Assembly (NCBI GenBank): GCA_963717115.1
Contig: CAVQVO010000004.1
Location: forward strand, 1-64,000
Length of the DNA stretch: 64,000 nt
Source of the DNA: JBBQUN01 sp963717115
GTDB taxonomy: Bacteria; Actinomycetota; Acidimicrobiia; Acidimicrobiales; SZUA-35
Reading direction: 5' to 3'
Shown here: piece by piece, positions 60,215 to 64,000 of the stretch
How the letters are laid out: every line of letters starts with the position of its first letter
How positions within the stretch are numbered: position 1 is the stretch's first letter
Notes under the pieces: model-generated
The model's input: the letters and a program-made list of their open reading frames with translations, nothing else
The model's database searches: none
Told to the model about the DNA's origin: nothing
Position numbers and translations under genes: made by a program

Positions 60215-61719
60215 TCGATCGGGGGCTCCGTCACGTGCTGGCGGTGCTGATGCTGTGCTTCGGGGTGCTCTTCGTGCAGCTCAGCCGGGTCCAGTTCTTC
60301 CAGGCCGAGAGTCTGCGCGAGAACCCCGCGAACACCCGGACCGTCCAACGGGACTTCGCCCGGGAGCGGGGGCCGATCTCGACCGCCGACGGCCGGGTGG
60401 TGGCGATGTCGGTCGACGTGACCGGACCGCTCGAGCGACAGCGGGTCTACCCCGAAGGCGACCTCTACGCCCACAGCGTCGGGTACCTGTCGTTCAACCT
60501 CGGCGCCGACGGGGTCGAGCGGGCGTACAACGACGCACTCGTTGGGACCATCCCGGCGCTCCAACTGAACGACCTCACCAGCATCTTCGGTGGCGAGCAA
60601 CCCATCGGCGAGGTGGTGTTGACCCTGCGCCACGACCTGCAGACCCAGGCCCGGTCGTTGCTCGGCGAGCGGAAGGGCTCGGTCGTCGCGCTCGATCCAC
60701 GGACCGGCGCCGTCCTGGCCCTGTGGAGCTGGCCGAGCTTCGATCCCAACGTCCTGGCCGATCTCGATGGCACGGCGGTCAACGCCGCGTATGCCGAACT
60801 CCTCGCGACCGACGGCAATCCGCTCCGGGCCAAGGCCTACCGCGACATCTTCTTCCCGGGCTCGACGTTCAAGGTCGTCACGGCGGCGGCTGCGCTCGCC
60901 AACGGTGTTGCCACCCTCGACAGCCCGGTGTTCGAGCGAACCGATGCCTACCAACCCCCGCTCACCAACCGGCCCCTGACCAACTTCGGCGGCAGCACCT
61001 GCGGCGGCAACCTGCTCGAACTGCTCGCCGTTTCCTGCAACACGGGATTCGCCGAACTCGGCGCAGAGTGGGTCGGACCGGATCGGTTGATCGACACGGC
61101 GCGCGATTTCGGCTTCGAGTCGGTCCCTCCGCTCGACATTCCCGGCGCCGTGGCCAGTCAGTTCCCGACCGACTTCGGAGCCGAGCTCCAGGCCCCGACC
61201 CCCGAGGTCCCGGCGGGGGTCTACGAGAACACGCCGGCTCTGGCCCAGGCGTCGATCGGTCAGAACGACGTCTCGGCGACACCGCTCCAGATGGCGCTGG
61301 TGGCGGCGGCGATCGCCAACAACGGAGAGATCATGCAGCCCCACGTCGTCGCCGCCGTGAAGGACCGCACGGGCTCGGTCGTCCAGACCACCGGCAGCGA
61401 CACGTGGCGGAGGGCCCTCGAAACCGATGTCGCGCTCGACCTTCGCGATGCCATGATCAACGTGGTCCAGACCGGTACGGCTCGGGGCGCATCGGTTGCC
61501 GGTGTCGAGGTCGGAGCCAAGACCGGGACCGCCCAGCTCGGCACCGAACCACCCAAATCCCACGCCTGGATGATCGCCTTCGCCGGTCCGCCGGGGCGCA
61601 CCCCCGAGATCGCGATCGCCGTCGTCGTCGAGGGGACCGAAGGGGCATCGGAGCAGACCGGTGGCCGAGAGGCCGGTCCGATCGTGCGGGCGTTGATCGA
61701 GACGTACTTCGGCGGCTGA
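60211..61719 (+). CDS. pbpA: PbpA: class B penicillin-binding protein
   Basis: A 502-residue transpeptidase with an N-terminal membrane anchor (LAVLMLCFGVLFVQLSRVQF) and a dimerisation region. The catalytic motifs are SxxK in FFPGSTFKVVTAAAA, SxN in LAVSCNTGFAELG and KTG in VGAKTGTAQLG. It crosslinks peptidoglycan with its SEDS partner. ATG or GTG within ATGA overlap to rodA ensures coupling. The length is normal for mycobacterial-type PbpA. Confidence 0.92.
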   Translation: MIDRGLRHVLAVLMLCFGVLFVQLSRVQFFQAESLRENPANTRTVQRDFARERGPISTADGRVVAMSVDVTGPLERQRVYPEGDLYAHSVGYLSFNLGADGVERAYNDALVGTIPALQLNDLTSIFGGEQPIGEVVLTLRHDLQTQARSLLGERKGSVVALDPRTGAVLALWSWPSFDPNVLADLDGTAVNAAYAELLATDGNPLRAKAYRDIFFPGSTFKVVTAAAALANGVATLDSPVFERTDAYQPPLTNRPLTNFGGSTCGGNLLELLAVSCNTGFAELGAEWVGPDRLIDTARDFGFESVPPLDIPGAVASQFPTDFGAELQAPTPEVPAGVYENTPALAQASIGQNDVSATPLQMALVAAAIANNGEIMQPHVVAAVKDRTGSVVQTTGSDTWRRALETDVALDLRDAMINVVQTGTARGASVAGVEVGAKTGTAQLGTEPPKSHAWMIAFAGPPGRTPEIAIAVVVEGTEGASEQTGGREAGPIVRALIETYFGG

Positions 61720-61823
61720 GGGCGAACTCGGTCGGGGGCGACCGGGCAAATCATCGGGTCGCGGTCAAGCTTGTGACCCATGAACGCAGTTCGGGCCCGC
61801 AACGTCACTAACCTTTGCACGCT

Positions 61824-63830
61824 GTGAGTGAATCCTCTTCACCCCGTCCCGTGCTGAACGGTCGCTACGAGCTGCATCGTCGTCTCGCCCGGGGCGGTAT
61901 GGCCGACGTCTTCCTCGCTCGCGATCAACTGCTCGACCGACCCGTCGCCGTGAAGGTCCTCTTCCCGCAGTTCGCGGCGGAACCCTCCTTCGTCGAACGA
62001 TTCCGCCGCGAGGCCCAGGCTGCGGCAAACCTGAACCACCCCAGCATCGTCGCCGTCTACGACTGGGGCGAGCACGACAACACCTACTTCATCGTCATGG
62101 AGTACGTCGAGGGGCGCAGCCTCGCCGACATCATCAAGGCCGAGGGAACCCTGCACCCCGACCGGGCGGCCGAGATCGCCGCCGACACCGCCGCCGCCCT
62201 GGGCTTCGCCCACCGAAACGGCACCGTTCACCGCGATGTCAAGGGCGGCAACATCCTGATCACGCCGACCGGTCAGGTGAAGGTCACCGACTTCGGCATC
62301 GCCCGCGCCTTCGGTGGGGGCGACGAACTCACCCAGACCGGGTCGGTCATGGGCACGGCCACCTACTTCTCGCCGGAGCAGGCGCAGGGCAAGCCGGTCG
62401 ACCCTCGCAGTGATCTCTACTCACTGGGCGTCGTGCTGTTCGAGATGCTCACCGGCCGTCCCCCCTTCACCGGTGATTCGCCGGTGGCCATCGCCTACAA
62501 ACACGTCCAGGAGATGCCACCGCGTCCCACGTCGATCAACCCGGCGATCCCGAAGGTGCTCGAGGTCGTCATCGCCCGGTTGTTGGCGAAGAATCCCGAC
62601 CAGCGCTATCCGTCGGCCGAGGAGGTCCGGGCCGATCTGCGACGGTTCCGCGAAGGCCAACCCCTCGCCAGTTCGTCGGCTCCGGCGGCCGTCGCAGCGC
62701 CCGCTCGGGCCGCCGACACCGGATCGAGCCGAGCCGTCATCGACGCCACCCGGGCGATTCCGGCGGCCGTCGCGGCCCAGGCACCACCCGCCATCGAGGA
62801 GGAGTACTACGAGCCGCCGAGTCGCAACGGGTTCTTCCTCGTTGCGCTCGCCGTGCTGATCCTGGCCCTCGGTGCACTGGCGGTGTACATCGCCGACACC
62901 CTCGGTGGCAGTGGCACCGACGCGCTCGCGAACCCCGTCGACGTCCCGAGTCTCATCGATCTCACCGAGGCCGACGCCCGGACGGTGCTCACCGATCTCG
63001 GTCTCCTCGCCGACGTCGTCTTCGAAGACAACCCCGACGTCGAGCCCGGCATCGTCTTCGGCCAGGATCCCCCCGCCGGTGACCAGATCGAGGCCGGCAG
63101 CAGTGTCGAGGTCACCGTGTCGAAGGCCGCCGAGACGGTCCTGCTGACCAACGTCGTCGGGCTCAGCGAGGCCGAGGCGACGGCCATCCTCCAGGGGCTC
63201 GGTCTGCGGGTGGTTCCCAAGTCCGAGCCCAGCGAAGACGTCCCCGAAGGCACCGTCGTCTCGATGACGCCCGACCCCGACCAGGAGGTCAACAAGGACA
63301 CCCTGGTCACGCTGGCCATCTCGAGCGGACCGGCCGAGGTCGAGGTCCCCGTCCTGACGGGCCTGACCATCGAGGAGGCCTCCAACCAACTGGCCCAACG
63401 CAACCTCCCGGATCCCGATGTGCGGCTGGAGCCGTCGTCGACCGTCGCCCGGGGCACGATCATCCGCACCGATCCGACGGCCGGGACACCGGTCGCCATC
63501 GACCGACGGGTCACGCTGTACGTGTCCGACGGACCCGAGACGGCCCAGATCCCGCCCGTGGTCGGACTCACCCAGGGCGCCGCCGAACAGGCGATCATCA
63601 ACAAGGGCTTCATCCCCGTGGTGGTCCGAGTCGACGTGCCGGCGGGGTCCAACGATGCGGGCAAGGTGATCAGTCAGGATCCGGGCGCCAACGCCAAGCA
63701 GGAGAAGGGGACCGAGGTCCGCATCAGCGTGGGTGTGGCGGCCGCCACGACCACCACGGCCCCCACCACCACGACGACCACCGCGGCGCCGACCACCACC
63801 ACGACCACGACCACGGCACCCCCGCCCTGA
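61824..63830 (+). CDS. pknB: PknB: PASTA-domain Ser/Thr kinase
   Basis: A 668-residue kinase. Residues about 14-275 are the kinase domain, with LARGGMADVFLARDQ, the ATP-binding Lys44 in VAVKVLF, HRDVKGGNIL and VTDFGIARAFGG. After a juxtamembrane linker and one membrane helix (about 336-360) come four PASTA repeats (VPSLIDLTEADARTVL, LTNVVGLSEAEATAIL, VPVLTGLTIEEASNQL, IPPVVGLTQGAAEQAI) and a Thr/Pro tail. PASTA repeats sense muropeptides or lipid II. I use GTG at 61824; TTG at 61815 is an alternative. Only one kinase is present, unlike pknA-pknB clusters. Confidence 0.92.
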   Translation: MSESSSPRPVLNGRYELHRRLARGGMADVFLARDQLLDRPVAVKVLFPQFAAEPSFVERFRREAQAAANLNHPSIVAVYDWGEHDNTYFIVMEYVEGRSLADIIKAEGTLHPDRAAEIAADTAAALGFAHRNGTVHRDVKGGNILITPTGQVKVTDFGIARAFGGGDELTQTGSVMGTATYFSPEQAQGKPVDPRSDLYSLGVVLFEMLTGRPPFTGDSPVAIAYKHVQEMPPRPTSINPAIPKVLEVVIARLLAKNPDQRYPSAEEVRADLRRFREGQPLASSSAPAAVAAPARAADTGSSRAVIDATRAIPAAVAAQAPPAIEEEYYEPPSRNGFFLVALAVLILALGALAVYIADTLGGSGTDALANPVDVPSLIDLTEADARTVLTDLGLLADVVFEDNPDVEPGIVFGQDPPAGDQIEAGSSVEVTVSKAAETVLLTNVVGLSEAEATAILQGLGLRVVPKSEPSEDVPEGTVVSMTPDPDQEVNKDTLVTLAISSGPAEVEVPVLTGLTIEEASNQLAQRNLPDPDVRLEPSSTVARGTIIRTDPTAGTPVAIDRRVTLYVSDGPETAQIPPVVGLTQGAAEQAIINKGFIPVVVRVDVPAGSNDAGKVISQDPGANAKQEKGTEVRISVGVAAATTTTAPTTTTTTAAPTTTTTTTTAPPP

Positions 63831-63833
63831 CCC

Positions 63834-63873
63834 CCGGTCGGCGCGAAGGCGCGTTCATTCGCCTTCCGACCGG
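63834..63873. terminator. Bidirectional hairpin terminator between pknB and trpG
   Basis: CCGGTCGG (63834-63841) pairs with CCGACCGG (63866-63873), and an inner stem AAGGCG (63846-63851) with CGCCTT (63860-63865) closes on an eight-base loop. It lies directly between two convergent stop codons and has no room for other function. A T-run is lacking, as usual in very GC-rich genomes. Confidence 0.7.
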
Positions 63874-64000
63874 TCAGATGATCGGGCGGCAGCGCTCCAC
63901 GAAGTTGGCGAGCAGATCCTTGCCCGCCGTGGTGAGCACCGATTCGGGGTGGAACTGCACACCCTCGACATCGAGTGAGCGGTGGCGCAGTCCCATGATC
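63874..64000 (-). CDS. trpG: Glutamine amidotransferase of the TrpG/PabA type (C-terminal part)
   Basis: The last 41 codons of a class I glutamine amidotransferase that continues past the right edge. RHRSLDVEGVQFHPESVLTT contains the catalytic His and Glu (HPES), and the end is LLANFVERCRPII. TrpG and PabA cannot be told apart from this fragment. It supplies ammonia to chorismate-using enzymes. It converges on pknB and stops at 63874. Confidence 0.85.
   Translation of the reverse strand, partial: IMGLRHRSLDVEGVQFHPESVLTTAGKDLLANFVERCRPII

Overview
The window reads as chromosomal DNA of a high-GC actinobacterium. The best evidence is the right end: tRNA-Leu, then FhaA, FhaB, a PP2C phosphatase, a RodA/FtsW protein, a class B penicillin-binding protein and a PASTA Ser/Thr kinase in the order typical of Actinomycetota. 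Gram-positive-type lipoproteins, GTG/TTG starts, ATGA/GTGA gene overlaps and apparently leaderless genes agree. Placement near Acidimicrobiia is my inference only.

Left end (1-7.3 kb) is accessory. It holds a HigBA toxin-antitoxin pair whose toxin is frameshifted, a VapBC pair, and a minus-strand operon that I read as an undescribed RiPP-type locus: alpha/beta hydrolase, a cysteine-free peptide with an NHLP-leader-like segment, a compact LanM-like synthetase whose LanC half has lost all three zinc ligands, a second cysteine-free short peptide, and a sulfotransferase. From 7.5 to 9.95 kb are an alkaline-phosphatase-superfamily gene and an endonuclease/exonuclease/phosphatase gene, both broken by many indels.

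10-23 kb: acyl-CoA synthetase, methyltransferase, VOC protein, an acidic protein behind a large LuxR-type ATPase regulator, an SDR, envelope-type proteins (OmpA/BON; FHA plus an EccC-like fragment), a PQ-loop protein, a CGNR zinc-finger regulator and a small HTH/thiamine-binding pair.

23-37 kb: a nucleoside-type ABC importer (two permeases, lipoprotein, double ATPase; two of the genes are frameshifted) followed by a nucleobase/ureide catabolic series: M20-type N-carbamoyl hydrolase, YgfK-like Fe-S oxidoreductase, nitrilase-type N-carbamoyl hydrolase, XdhD-like molybdenum hydroxylase, PLP enzyme, and a convergent uridine phosphorylase. The likely scheme is uptake of nucleosides, phosphorolysis and breakdown of the bases.

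37-56 kb: paired bPH2 membrane proteins, a YibE/F-like protein with a His-Gly tract, ZnuA and ZnuB behind a promoter with a Zur-like operator (no ZnuC), Kbl-Tdh threonine catabolism, PheA with a sucrase/ferredoxin-like protein, MBL hydrolase, a second OmpA/BON protein, TrmH-type methyltransferase, YbaK deacylase, PyrE, a retropepsin-like protein, a CbxX-type AAA ATPase, and an unusual arylamine N-acetyltransferase fused to an O6-alkylguanine-DNA alkyltransferase.

56-64 kb: the Fha/PstP/RodA/PbpA/PknB signalling and wall-growth operon, closed by a strong hairpin against a convergent TrpG/PabA gene that leaves the window. A dispersed inverted repeat (CGTTCTGGCGG ... CCGCCAGAACG, often next to GTGAGGG repeats or G-runs) occurs in four intergenic gaps.
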